Of a stretch of 64,000 nucleotides of DNA, positions 53,965-63,058 are shown piece after piece (position 1 is the first letter of the stretch; the number at the start of each line of letters is the position of its first letter). The notes beneath the pieces were generated by a model that searched no databases, had not been told where the DNA came from, and worked only from the letters and a program-made list of their open reading frames with translations. The stretch lies in assembly GCF_004138325.1 (NCBI RefSeq), contig NZ_SBLB01000004.1:652722-716721 (forward strand). The letters are read 5' to 3'. This DNA comes from Spirosoma sordidisoli (GTDB taxonomy: Bacteria > Bacteroidota > Bacteroidia > Cytophagales > Spirosomataceae). The position numbers and the translations under genes were made by a program.

Positions 53965-54468
53965 ATGGACCGCAGTGAATTTATTCGCAGCCTCGGTCTG
54001 AGCAGCGCTGCGCTGATGTCATTCTATTGCCTGGGCACCCTTACGTCCTGCTCCGGTGGTGGTGACGATCCTGCCCCCGGTGGCGGCACTACCACCCCGG
54101 TTACCTCGCCCGGCCTGACGGGCAATGCGGAGGCCAGCAAAGGCGCTATCAGCTTTACGCTTGATCTAACCAGCACCGATTTCAGCAAGCTCAAGACACA
54201 GGGCGAATTTGTTCGGGTAGGCGACGTGCTGGTGGCCAATACGAGCGGCAACAAATACGTGGCGATCCAGCGGTTATGTTCGCACGAGCGGCAGGATGCC
54301 GTTTCGTACCGGCTGTCGTCCAACGACTTCGGCTGTAGCGTTCACGGCTCCGTTTTTGCGCTCGACGGCAGCGTGAAAGTAGCAGCCGGAGGCCCGAGCC
54401 AGCCCGCCATGAAACTGTATAAAACGACGCTCAGCACCAACGGCAACTCGCTCCAGATAACCGCGTAA
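53965..54468 (+). CDS. Rieske [2Fe-2S] lipoprotein
   Basis: 167 residues from the ATG at 53965 (MDRSEFIRSLGLSSAALMSF), with a Tat/lipoprotein-like signal ending LTSC. An in-frame ATG at 53935 lies ten codons upstream. The Rieske ligands are CSH (in QRLCSHERQDA) and CSVH (in DFGCSVHGSVFALDG). It carries electrons in the periplasm or on a membrane surface. It precedes a cytochrome-b561-like gene by 19 bp and a YceI gene, suggesting a small redox chain. Confidence 0.9.
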   Translation: MDRSEFIRSLGLSSAALMSFYCLGTLTSCSGGGDDPAPGGGTTTPVTSPGLTGNAEASKGAISFTLDLTSTDFSKLKTQGEFVRVGDVLVANTSGNKYVAIQRLCSHERQDAVSYRLSSNDFGCSVHGSVFALDGSVKVAAGGPSQPAMKLYKTTLSTNGNSLQITA

Positions 54469-54487
54469 TCCAGCTTTATCATTCTAT

Positions 54488-55195
54488 ATGACGTCCCTAC
54501 GCCCACTTGCCTTTCTATCGCTGTTGCTGACGAGCCTGAGCCTGCTGGCGCAAACCCCGGCCACTGATACCACCTCCAGAAACGCCCCGGCGGCTTCAGA
54601 TACCCTGCCGGCAACCGCCGATGAGTCGGCCAATGCCCTGCTGGAGGGGCTGGCTGACGCCAACGAAACGCCCAGTCTGCTGCCGCAGAAAATGATTTTC
54701 ACCCAGCGGGCATTTTGGGGGCCGAAGGGTTTGCTGCGCGTAACGAACATGGCTCCGCTCTCATCGGCTGGGCGTGCTAAGGAACTCAAGATTCGGAGAA
54801 CGATGCTGGTGGCGCACCAGATCGGCGGCTTTGTCACGCTGGCCGGCTTTGTGGCGCAGGGGCTTCTGGGCGCTAAACTCTATAACGCGAAGGGGCAGGA
54901 ATACGCCGATACCAAAGTCTGGCACGAACGAATGGCCTCGTACATCAACGTTTCTTACGGCACTACGCTCGCTCTGTCGCTAACGGCTCCACCGCCGGTA
55001 GTAGGTGCCAAACGAGGGCTGAGCTGGATCAGAGTCCATAAATACCTGGCCGTAGTTCACCTGGCCGGTATGGTAGCTACCAATGTGCTGGCCCAGAAAA
55101 TCCAGACCGACAGCAGCCTCAAACCCGTTCACCGGGCAGCGGCCTATACGACATTTGGTGCTTATGCGGCTTCTATTGTGGCCCTAACGTTTTAG
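54488..55195 (+). CDS. Cytochrome b561-like membrane protein
   Basis: A 235-residue protein with a signal-like N-terminus (LAFLSLLLTSLSLLAQT), a polar stretch, then four membrane segments. Each of these carries or borders a histidine: LVAHQIGGFVTLAG, KVWHERMASYINVSYG, RVHKYLAVVHLAGMVA and VHRAAAYTTFGAYAAS. Paired histidines in such helices bind haem b in the b561 family. The assignment is by pattern only. It lies 19 bp after the Rieske gene and 5 bp before yceI, so an electron-transfer role is inferred. Confidence 0.6.
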   Translation: MTSLRPLAFLSLLLTSLSLLAQTPATDTTSRNAPAASDTLPATADESANALLEGLADANETPSLLPQKMIFTQRAFWGPKGLLRVTNMAPLSSAGRAKELKIRRTMLVAHQIGGFVTLAGFVAQGLLGAKLYNAKGQEYADTKVWHERMASYINVSYGTTLALSLTAPPPVVGAKRGLSWIRVHKYLAVVHLAGMVATNVLAQKIQTDSSLKPVHRAAAYTTFGAYAASIVALTF

Positions 55196-55200
55196 AAATT

Positions 55201-55749
55201 ATGACCCGTATCCTACTCTGCTTATTCGTCCTGTGCTTGTGGGGCTTTGCCGGGCCGCTGGCCAAGCGCAAACTCGTGGCCGACAAATCGCTGTCAACCG
55301 TGACCTACGCGGCCAAACACCCGCTTCACAAGTGGGAGGGCGTTAGTCATGACGTCAACTGCGCCATGATCTACAATGACGAGACCAAAACACCCGAGAG
55401 TGTGGCCGTTTCGATCAAGGTAGCCTCGTTCGACAGTCAGAACAACAACCGCGATTCGCACGCCATCGAAGTGCTCGAGGGGCTGAAGTATCCGAACGTT
55501 ACGTTTGTCAGCTCGGGTATCAAAGCCAACGAAGACGGCACGCTGAGCGCCAGAGGCAATCTGACTTTTCATGGGGTAGCAAAGCCGGTGAGCGTACAGG
55601 TCACCCGCAAAGAGGCTGGTGGCAAGATGACACTTACCGGCGAATTTCCGGTCAGCCTGACCGAATACAATGTCGAGCGGCCGTCGCTGATGGGACTCAA
55701 GACCGATGACCTGATGACACTGCGGTTCGACCTCGTCTTTCCGCTGTAA
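55201..55749 (+). CDS. YceI-family periplasmic protein
   Basis: A 182-residue lipocalin-like protein with a signal peptide (RILLCLFVLCLWGFAGPLAK). VTYAAKHPLHKWEGVSHDVN (usually SxxxFxxxH), HAIEVLEGLKYPNVTFVSSG and LTFHGVAKPVSVQV match the family. YceI proteins bind long isoprenoids or amphiphiles, and some are induced by base stress. YceI genes are often beside b561 genes, as here, which may mean polyisoprenoid/quinone handling. A terminator follows. Confidence 0.93.
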   Translation: MTRILLCLFVLCLWGFAGPLAKRKLVADKSLSTVTYAAKHPLHKWEGVSHDVNCAMIYNDETKTPESVAVSIKVASFDSQNNNRDSHAIEVLEGLKYPNVTFVSSGIKANEDGTLSARGNLTFHGVAKPVSVQVTRKEAGGKMTLTGEFPVSLTEYNVERPSLMGLKTDDLMTLRFDLVFPL

Positions 55750-55774
55750 ACACAACCTATCTGTACCGTTTTGA

Positions 55775-55805
55775 GAGAGCCGCTTTTGCGGCTCTCCTGT
55801 TTTAG
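55775..55805 (+). terminator. Terminator after the yceI gene
   Basis: GAGAGCCGC and GCGGCTCTC form a perfect 9-bp stem with a TTTT loop, followed by CTGTTTTA. It lies between convergent genes and may serve both. Confidence 0.75.
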
Positions 55806-55826
55806 GGCAACGGGTTACGCCCCGCC

Positions 55827-57881
55827 TTAGTAACTGATTCCTTCGTTGTATTTGAACAGCGCGTAGTTCGCGCCTTCCCGATAGCCAGGTACATCTTCGC
55901 GCTGCTGGCTGGCGGCCGACTCTGACAGGGGCGTAGTAAACGGCATCTTACCCGTTGGTTTGAACTTGCCCGTAACGATATCCAGCAGTGCTTCTGGGGT
56001 GGTGCCGAATGTAGCCAGAACGGCTGGCATGTTGCTGTTCGTAGTGGTGTTATAGACCTCGTCGATAATCCATGGATTGGTGTAGTTGAGCGCCAGGATC
56101 GTCGGTTTTTTGGCTGCCAGCGCGTTGATGTAGCCTACTTCGACTGCGCATTTGGATAAAGCCAGCTGAAGTGGTGACCCGTCGGACCCAAACAGCGGCT
56201 GCATGGATGGCGCGATCCACAGCAGGATAACGTCGGCCGCTTCGGGGGTGTTTACAAACTCAACGGCGTACGCCTGGGGGTTGGCGGGTGCATAAACCGT
56301 TCCCGGACCCGTAGGCGGAGTGCCGTACTTTTTCTGGTACGATTCGAAATACACTTTTGTCTTCGCCTTCAGCGGCAGGGTCCGGGCTTCGTTACGCAGT
56401 AACACAATGGACTTACGCAGGGCCAGATTGGCCCGCTCGGTGAATCGGGCGTTACCAACCAGCTTTTCGGCTGCGTCCTCGTCAACGTACGGGTTCTCAA
56501 ACAGGCCAAGCAGAAACTTCTCCCGCAACAGCCGCAGTACCGAGTCATCGATCAGCGCCATGTCGACCATGCCGGTCTGCACCGTTTCGAGCAGTTTAGC
56601 CGGGTTGGCATTGCCGGAATACAGGTTCACCCCCGCTTCGAGGCTTTTTTTGTAGCGCTCTGTCAACGACAGCTTCTCTACCCCCCAGGGCATCATATCG
56701 ATCGGGCCCGTGTCGGAGTTGATGATGCCCGTAAAGCCCAGCTCTTTCCGAAGCAGATCGCTCAGGATACCTTTGTTATACGCATAAGCCACCTGTTCGT
56801 ATTTCGTGCCGACTGGCATCGAGTAGTAGGGCATAATAGACGAGGTGCCTGCTTTGATAGCGGCTTTGAACGGAATGAGGTTGTTTTCCAGCATACCTCC
56901 CGGGAAAACCTCTTCTTTGCCGAACTCGAAATGCGGGTCCTGTCCGGCTTTGGTAGCTCCCCCGCCCGGAAAATGCTTGGTCGTGAGCGCAACCGACGCT
57001 GGTCCCAGGGTTTTGCCCTGAAATCCCAGCACAATTTCGGTAATCATCCGCCCCGCCCAGTCGGCATTTTCGCCAAATGTACCGTCGACCCGTTGCCAGC
57101 GGGGTTCGGTGGCAATATCGGCCATGTACATGTACCCCTTCCGAAGTCCCACAGCGGCCCATTCCTGGCGGGCTACGTCGGCAAACTCCCGAACCAGTTC
57201 CGGATCGCGCATGGCCGATAGCCCTAGTTCGCCCGGCCAGACCGAAAAAACGGTTTTGCCGACGCTGGTGCCCATGGCGGCCGAAGCGGTGATGTGATTG
57301 CGCGGGTTCGACGCCACAATGGCCGGAATACCCAATGGCTGACTCTCGCAAAGGGCCTGTAGCCGGTTGGCCCACTCGGCCGTTGTTCGGGCGCTTACGT
57401 TGGCCCGCAGAATGAAATGGCGCAGGTGAAACTGAGTAACCCCTTTGGTGGTGCCAGCCGCGTTCATGACGGGGGTTGGCAGCGGCCGACGGGTGAATAT
57501 GTTCGAACTCTGAACGATATCGTCCTCGCTGAATTCGCTGGTGATGGGTCCGGTGGGCGCCGGCTGATTCGGGCCGAAGCCGGAGCGTTCGTTTTTCAGG
57601 CGGGTATCGCTGATCAGCATAAACCCTACTTTCTGCTCGACCGACATTTTTGCCAGCAGATCCCGACTCCGTTCTTCGGCCGACAGGCGCCAGTCCTCAT
57701 ATCGGTCCAGCTGATTATTTCGGTTCAGGTCTTTAAACTTCAGTCCGTTCAGCGTAAGAACACGAACGGTTCGGGCACCCAGTACGGGCTGCTGCACGCG
57801 CGACTGGGCATTGACCGATGGGGTAGCTGTTGAGACTGACAGCATCAGCATCAGCCCCAGATAAATGGGGGTACTATTCAT
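55827..57881 (-). CDS. Glycoside hydrolase family 3 protein (beta-glucosidase-like)
   Basis: About 684 residues from the ATG at 57881 (MNSTPIYLGLMLMLSVSTAT), a signal peptide; the frame is open to 57956 but that part is not signal-like. The N-terminal TIM barrel has TTKHFPGGGATKAGQDPH (KHF substrate site) and the probable nucleophile Asp in GIINSDTGPIDMM. The C-terminal alpha/beta sandwich begins NLALRKSIVLLRNEARTLPL. It acts on short beta-glycosides in the periplasm. No polysaccharide-utilisation genes are adjacent, and the sugar is unknown. Confidence 0.92.
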   Translation of the reverse strand: MNSTPIYLGLMLMLSVSTATPSVNAQSRVQQPVLGARTVRVLTLNGLKFKDLNRNNQLDRYEDWRLSAEERSRDLLAKMSVEQKVGFMLISDTRLKNERSGFGPNQPAPTGPITSEFSEDDIVQSSNIFTRRPLPTPVMNAAGTTKGVTQFHLRHFILRANVSARTTAEWANRLQALCESQPLGIPAIVASNPRNHITASAAMGTSVGKTVFSVWPGELGLSAMRDPELVREFADVARQEWAAVGLRKGYMYMADIATEPRWQRVDGTFGENADWAGRMITEIVLGFQGKTLGPASVALTTKHFPGGGATKAGQDPHFEFGKEEVFPGGMLENNLIPFKAAIKAGTSSIMPYYSMPVGTKYEQVAYAYNKGILSDLLRKELGFTGIINSDTGPIDMMPWGVEKLSLTERYKKSLEAGVNLYSGNANPAKLLETVQTGMVDMALIDDSVLRLLREKFLLGLFENPYVDEDAAEKLVGNARFTERANLALRKSIVLLRNEARTLPLKAKTKVYFESYQKKYGTPPTGPGTVYAPANPQAYAVEFVNTPEAADVILLWIAPSMQPLFGSDGSPLQLALSKCAVEVGYINALAAKKPTILALNYTNPWIIDEVYNTTTNSNMPAVLATFGTTPEALLDIVTGKFKPTGKMPFTTPLSESAASQQREDVPGYREGANYALFKYNEGISY

Positions 57882-58208
57882 GGAGCAGACAAGCAGGTTA
57901 AGGTGGTTATGAGCGAAATAGCCAGCCGCTGGCCAACCCGGTTGCAGTTGGTACAAAATCGGCGAAGCGCTGAACTACAGCTCGTTGGTTGCTGAAGGGC
58001 CCAACCGGCCGAATCTACTACCTGGCTGGACTCCGGCTTATTCATCGACAGGTAGATCCGCAGCGGACCTACAGCTCTGTCTCTATCAGGTTGGAATTGT
58101 ATACGACTATGTTCTGAATGTATCCACCAGCCCTGCAACACGCCAGGTTAGGGCTGCGTACAGACAGTACAATACATAGTCATTCCGTCTGTTCTTAAAA
58201 ACCAGCTT

Positions 58209-59603
58209 ATGCCAGCAATCTTCCGGAAGCTTTTCCTAGTGTCAAGTCTGTTCGTAGCCCTGTATGCCTGTAACTCGTCAACGAACGACGCCGTCAGTCC
58301 AACGGCAACGATAACGGGCTTATCCTGCGGGTCGGCTACGTTTTCGGCCACAGCCCTGAGTGGTACAGCCTATACAGCCACGGCTACCCTCCCTTACACC
58401 GGCGGAAATGGAGCCGCTTACGCAGCCGCTACCGCCATTGCTTCCACTGGCATTACGGGGCTGAACGCTACGTTACAGGCCGGTACACTGGCCAATGGGT
58501 CCGGCAGTCTGACCTACTCATTATCGGGCACGCCCAGCGGTTCCGGAACGGCTACTTTTGCTATCAGTTTTGGTGGTCAGTCATGCAATCTGGCCCTAAC
58601 GGTGAGCGCGTCGACCCCCAGTTCCAATACCGCCAACTGCACAACCGCAACCGGGGTTGCCAACATCGTTTGCCTGGCTGAAGCGTTTAAGGCAACTTTA
58701 TCGGCCTCGCAGCTGGCAACGGCCCAGCTCGCCTACACCCGTGATAATGTTGTACGCTGGTCTAATCTGCCCCAGGCCCTCTACCAGGCCAAGCGACTGG
58801 GCATTGCGTTCAGTTCGTTATCAGCCACCCAGCTGGCGGCTGCCAAAGCCCTGGTTCAGGCGGCTACCGGCTCGCAGGCGGGTGAAGGGTATGCCGAAGT
58901 ACAGCAGCTATTGCTGGCCGACGATTATCTGAATGCAAACGGAGGTGGCTCAACCTATGGCTCCGGCAATTATTACATCGCCCTGCTGGGAACGCCCTCG
59001 CTCACCGATGCCTGGCAACTCCAGTTTGGGGGCCATCATCTGGCGGTAGCGATGACGTATAAGAATGGAACCGTTGTGGGAGCGACTCCGTATTTTGAAG
59101 CGATTGAACCGGCCTCTTTTGTTAGTAATGGCACAACCATTCAGGCAATGGGGAATGAACAGGCCGGTATGGTAGCCATGCTGGCAGGCTTATCGGCAAC
59201 GCAGCTGACTACGGCGAAACTAACGACATCGCTGACCGACATCCTGATGGGCCCGGGTAAGGACGGCCAGTTTCCAACTGCCAAATCGGGGCTGGCGGTT
59301 AGTGGACTTACCACCGCGCAGAAAGCCCTGGTTCTGGCAGCCATGAAGCCCTGGGTGCAGGACGTGGATAATGCAACGGCGGCTGAACTGCTCAAAACGT
59401 ACGAGAGCGAACTCGACCAGACCTACATTGCCTATTCTGGCACAACGGCGCTTAACAGCAACGGCGATTATGCCCGAATCGACGGACCAAGCGTCTGGAT
59501 CGAGTTTTCGGGTCAGGGCGGTATTGTGATCCGCAACGTTACCCATTTCCACACCATCTGGCGGGATCGCAAACGCGATTATGGCGCCAACTTCACATTC
59601 TGA
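58209..59603 (+). CDS. DUF3500 lipoprotein
   Basis: A 464-residue exported protein with a lipobox (VALYAC, Cys near 21). The N-terminal 115 residues are Ala/Gly/Thr/Ser-rich (a surface linker or Ig-like repeat). The DUF3500 domain follows (about 145-464) with WQLQFGGHHLAVAMTYKNGT, TPYFEAIEPASF and the C-terminal RIDGPSVWIEFSGQGGI and HFHTIWRDRKRDYGANF. The many His/Asp/Glu suggest a metal-binding site. Its stop overlaps the HupE/UreJ gene start by 1 bp. The family function is not known. Confidence 0.9.
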   Translation: MPAIFRKLFLVSSLFVALYACNSSTNDAVSPTATITGLSCGSATFSATALSGTAYTATATLPYTGGNGAAYAAATAIASTGITGLNATLQAGTLANGSGSLTYSLSGTPSGSGTATFAISFGGQSCNLALTVSASTPSSNTANCTTATGVANIVCLAEAFKATLSASQLATAQLAYTRDNVVRWSNLPQALYQAKRLGIAFSSLSATQLAAAKALVQAATGSQAGEGYAEVQQLLLADDYLNANGGGSTYGSGNYYIALLGTPSLTDAWQLQFGGHHLAVAMTYKNGTVVGATPYFEAIEPASFVSNGTTIQAMGNEQAGMVAMLAGLSATQLTTAKLTTSLTDILMGPGKDGQFPTAKSGLAVSGLTTAQKALVLAAMKPWVQDVDNATAAELLKTYESELDQTYIAYSGTTALNSNGDYARIDGPSVWIEFSGQGGIVIRNVTHFHTIWRDRKRDYGANFTF

Positions 59604-60928
59604 TGCAGCTCGCTCCCCAACCGTTGCGTGGCCTGTATTACTGGGTGCTGGCTACGTGTATAGTGTGTATAGCGTTTACACCGGCAAACCGGTTGTCAGC
59701 GCACCCTATGCCCAACTCAGTCGTGCTGCTGACCGTTCAGCGCGACCGTATCGACGCGACCGTTCAGCTACCACTCAGCGAATTACAGTTTGCCTTCGGT
59801 CATGCCGTTAACGATAGTTCTGCCCGGCTGATAACCCGTTTTGGTCCGCAGCTCAGCGCCTACCTCCGGCAGCATATCCGCGCGGTTGGTCCGGGAGGGC
59901 AGCCCTGGTCGGTCGGTATCGGCGCTCTGTCGGTCGACTCCAGCACGAATTCGATCAATGGTACTTACCGCGAACTGGTAGCTCACTGCTGGCTCAAACC
60001 ACCTTCCGGCGCTGATCTGCGCCAGTTTACGCTCTACTACGACGCGATCGTTCATCAGGTGATTACGCATAAAATACTGGTTTCTGTGCGTCAGGATTGG
60101 GCATCGGGGGCGTTGGCCGACGAAAGTCCCGTTCAGATAGGTCTGATTGAACTTGACATACCCAGCGGCACGGTTCCGCCCCTGGCCGTTAGGCTGAAGC
60201 CTGGAACTCTATATACGGGGTTTCAGACAATGGTCGAGCTGGGCGTTCAGCACATTGCCGAGGGTACCGATCATCTGCTTTTTCTGCTGGTGCTCCTACT
60301 GCCGGCACCCCTGCGGGCCGGGCGTCAGCGGTGGCATCCGGACGGCGGTGTGCGCTACAGTCTGATCCGGCTACTCAGGTTAACGATGGCTTTCACGCTG
60401 GGGCATTCGCTCACCTTGCTGGCAGGCACGGTTGGGTGGTTACGGGTGCCGGCCCAACCCGTTGAGGTGTTGATTGCGGGGTCAATTCTGGTTTCGGCGA
60501 TTCACGCACTCCGCCCGTTGTTTCCGGGGCGGGAGGGCTACGTAGCGGCTGGTTTCGGGCTTATCCATGGCCTGGCTTTTGCCGACACGCTAAGTAACTT
60601 ATCGCTCGATCCGAGCCATCTGGCACTTAGCCTGTTGGGGTTCAACCTGGGTATAGAGTGCACACAGGTATTCGTTATCGGACTTGTTATGCCCTGGCTT
60701 ATAGTTCTGAGTCGCAGTATGGTATACACAAGGGTGCGATTATCAGGCGCCCTCTTTGCTTCGGTTGCGGCCCTGGCCTGGATCGCAGAACGACTGTCGG
60801 GACAAACCAATTGGCTTACTACCGCGGTTGAAACGCTGGCTCGCTATGCCCCGCTGTGGTTGCTGTTACTGATCGTAACAACGCTGCTTGTTTATTACCG
60901 GCAGCGCCAGTCGCAGCCGGTTTCATAA
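59603..60928 (+). CDS. HupE/UreJ-like membrane protein with N-terminal periplasmic domain
   Basis: A 441-residue protein. The N-terminal half (about 35-200) is a beta-rich exported domain that contains no metal motif. The C-terminal half (about 210-440) has six membrane helices with the HupE/UreJ signature FQTMVELGVQHIAEGTDHLL and GHSLTLLAGTVGW, and the GFGLIHGLAFA segment. HupE/UreJ proteins are predicted nickel transporters linked to hydrogenase or urease. Neither enzyme is in the window, so nickel is not demonstrated. It overlaps the DUF3500 gene by 1 bp, so the two act together. Confidence 0.9.
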   Translation: MQLAPQPLRGLYYWVLATCIVCIAFTPANRLSAHPMPNSVVLLTVQRDRIDATVQLPLSELQFAFGHAVNDSSARLITRFGPQLSAYLRQHIRAVGPGGQPWSVGIGALSVDSSTNSINGTYRELVAHCWLKPPSGADLRQFTLYYDAIVHQVITHKILVSVRQDWASGALADESPVQIGLIELDIPSGTVPPLAVRLKPGTLYTGFQTMVELGVQHIAEGTDHLLFLLVLLLPAPLRAGRQRWHPDGGVRYSLIRLLRLTMAFTLGHSLTLLAGTVGWLRVPAQPVEVLIAGSILVSAIHALRPLFPGREGYVAAGFGLIHGLAFADTLSNLSLDPSHLALSLLGFNLGIECTQVFVIGLVMPWLIVLSRSMVYTRVRLSGALFASVAALAWIAERLSGQTNWLTTAVETLARYAPLWLLLLIVTTLLVYYRQRQSQPVS

Positions 60929-60947
60929 CCGGGGCATTGATGGCGAT

Positions 60948-61826
60948 TTAAACCCGCTGGTTAGTCGATGCCCGGTAATCGGTTGGCGACAGGCCGGTAT
61001 GTTTGCGGAAGAACCGGGCAAAGTAGTTCGGGTAATCGAACTCCAGCAGGTAGGCTATTTCGGATACCGTATAGCTGGTATAAAGCAGGTACTTGCGGGC
61101 TTCGTTGAGCCGATGTTCCTGCACCAGTTGCAGCGCCGACTTCCCGGCTACGGCCTGACAGATTCGGTTGAGATGAACAGGGCTGACGGCCAGTTCGTCG
61201 GCAAACTGGCCAATACTGTGCCGACCGCCAACCTGCCGGATCCGCTGCTGAAACGCCCGAAAATAGCGCAGGTACGGATCGTCCGGCCGGTTTTCGAGGT
61301 CGTGGTTCTGCTGCCAGATTCGGTATAACACAATGAAGAGCCGCTGCAGACAGGCCTGCACCATACCGCGTTTTTCGGGTCGGTCGTCGAACAACTCGTC
61401 GTCGATATGCCGGATCAGCTCCTGAACAGTCTGGGGCGAGTACGCCCCGTCGAAGACCGTCAGACACTGCACATGACCCAGCATGGAAGCCACGCCCGAC
61501 GAAGCCGGAAACAGCCCGTCTATCCAGGTATCAGACAGGGTCAGAATATGGCCCGTTACGTCAGCACTGTAGACAAAGCCATGCAGCGCCGTTGGTGGAA
61601 TCAGCAGGAGGCAGGGGCCCTCCAGCTGGCGCGTTCGACTGGCGTCTTTAAACTCGACGCGTCCGGAAAGAACCAGGAATACCTGCAACAGCCGGGCGTG
61701 AATGTGGGGTTGTATGATCCAGTCGAACGTACGGCTGCGCGTTTCGATCAGTTCCGAGAACAGGTATTCGCCGTCGGCACCGGTCATTGTTTCTCCGTAA
61801 AGTCCGTCGTACTGAGTAATGCGCAT
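60948..61826 (-). CDS. AraC-family transcriptional regulator
   Basis: A 292-residue regulator. A cupin-like N-terminal sensor (about 1-150) has FDWIIQPHIHARLLQVFLVL and LEGPCLLLIPPTALHGFVYS. Two HTH motifs at the C-terminus (about 195-290) contain IGQFADELAVSPVHLNRICQ and VSEIAYLLEFDYPNYFARFF, followed by TGLSPTDYRA. The HTH pair binds DNA as a monomer or dimer. It is convergent with the HupE gene (19 bp) and upstream of the alpha/beta hydrolase on the other strand, which is a possible target. The effector is unknown. Confidence 0.95.
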   Translation of the reverse strand: MRITQYDGLYGETMTGADGEYLFSELIETRSRTFDWIIQPHIHARLLQVFLVLSGRVEFKDASRTRQLEGPCLLLIPPTALHGFVYSADVTGHILTLSDTWIDGLFPASSGVASMLGHVQCLTVFDGAYSPQTVQELIRHIDDELFDDRPEKRGMVQACLQRLFIVLYRIWQQNHDLENRPDDPYLRYFRAFQQRIRQVGGRHSIGQFADELAVSPVHLNRICQAVAGKSALQLVQEHRLNEARKYLLYTSYTVSEIAYLLEFDYPNYFARFFRKHTGLSPTDYRASTNQRV

Positions 61827-62068
61827 GGAAAAGCGTTTTGGCCTAAAGATGGCTATAAATACCTACATTGACCAGGAGCAGGCTAGTCCGGTGCCTGCCC
61901 GGTCCATCGGATCTGCATGTTCGATTTATGTCTGAAAAAAGCCGAAACGTATCCTGATGACCCGCCCTGTCGCCAGCAACTTTGCCAGCTGTGCCAGTCA
62001 TTATTTTGATGTATTCTTTCTCTCATAATCTTATGTACGTGACCCCCTTTGCCCAATCAGTAAAATGG

Positions 62069-63010
62069 ATGCGTAATTTGGTCCGGCTGGCCTGCCTGAT
62101 GGGTTGGGCGGGTGTATTGCTGGCTCAACCGCCGGGCATGCCGCGCGGAGGACCTATGGGCAAACCCAACACCCAATCCATTAGTCGGAAATGGCTCAAT
62201 GTGCCTTATGCAGCCCAATCACCCGCTCAACAGCTGGATATTTACCTGCCCGAAACCGGCGCAGGGCCCTTTCCGGTTATTGTTGCTATTCACGGGGGAG
62301 CGTTCAAAATGGGCGATAAAGCCGATGGACAGCTTACGCCCATGCTGGAAGGGCTCAAACGAGGCTATGCGGTGGTCAGTATCAACTACCGGCTGAGTGG
62401 AGAAGCCATCTTCCCGGCGCAGATTCAGGACGTAAAAAGAGCCATACGCTTCGTTCGGGCCAACGCCAGAACCTACAAACTGAACCCCAACAAGCTGGCT
62501 ACCTGGGGCGGCTCGGCAGGCGGTCACCTGGCAGCTATGGCCGGAACAACCGGCACCCTCACGGACTTCGACGATCCGAGCGACCCGAACGTGGGTCAGC
62601 CTGCGCGGGTTCAGGCCGTTGTCGACTGGTTTGGCCCGATCCAGTTTGATCAGATGGACGCTCAGTTCAGAGCCAGCGGCAAAGGTCGTCCTGACCATGA
62701 CGCGGCCAACTCACCCGAGTCGGCGCTGATTGGCAAACCCATCCAGGAAGCTCATGATCTGGTCAAACGAGCCAGTCCCGCTACCTACATCAGCCCGGCA
62801 TCCCCGCCCTTCTTTATTGAGCACGGCACCGAAGATCCGCTGGTGCCGACTGAGCAGTCGAAACTACTGGCAGCTGCGCTTCAGGACGTACTCGGCCCAG
62901 CCAGCGTATCGCTTACCCTGCTTGAGGGAGCGGGGCACGGTGGTCCTCAGTTCAATACGCCGGAGAACCTGGCGAAGGTATTTGCGTTCCTTGACAAACA
63001 CCTTAAGTAG
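62069..63010 (+). CDS. Secreted alpha/beta hydrolase (esterase/lipase, BD-FAE type)
   Basis: About 313 residues from the ATG at 62069 (MRNLVRLACLMGWAGVLLAQ, signal peptide). In-frame ATGs at 61982 and 62033 would add non-signal residues, and 62033 cannot be excluded. It has the oxyanion-hole segment VAIHGGAFKMGDKADG, the nucleophile elbow WGGSAGGHLAAM with catalytic Ser, the acid around HGTEDPLVPTEQSK and the His in GAGHGGPQF. It cleaves esters in the periplasm or outside, such as acetylated or feruloylated sugars. The DUF4405 gene follows 48 bp downstream. Confidence 0.92.
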   Translation: MRNLVRLACLMGWAGVLLAQPPGMPRGGPMGKPNTQSISRKWLNVPYAAQSPAQQLDIYLPETGAGPFPVIVAIHGGAFKMGDKADGQLTPMLEGLKRGYAVVSINYRLSGEAIFPAQIQDVKRAIRFVRANARTYKLNPNKLATWGGSAGGHLAAMAGTTGTLTDFDDPSDPNVGQPARVQAVVDWFGPIQFDQMDAQFRASGKGRPDHDAANSPESALIGKPIQEAHDLVKRASPATYISPASPPFFIEHGTEDPLVPTEQSKLLAAALQDVLGPASVSLTLLEGAGHGGPQFNTPENLAKVFAFLDKHLK

Positions 63011-63058
63011 TTTTCCGGGTTTGGTGCTATTTTGAGCAGAATCGTCACTTAAACATCC

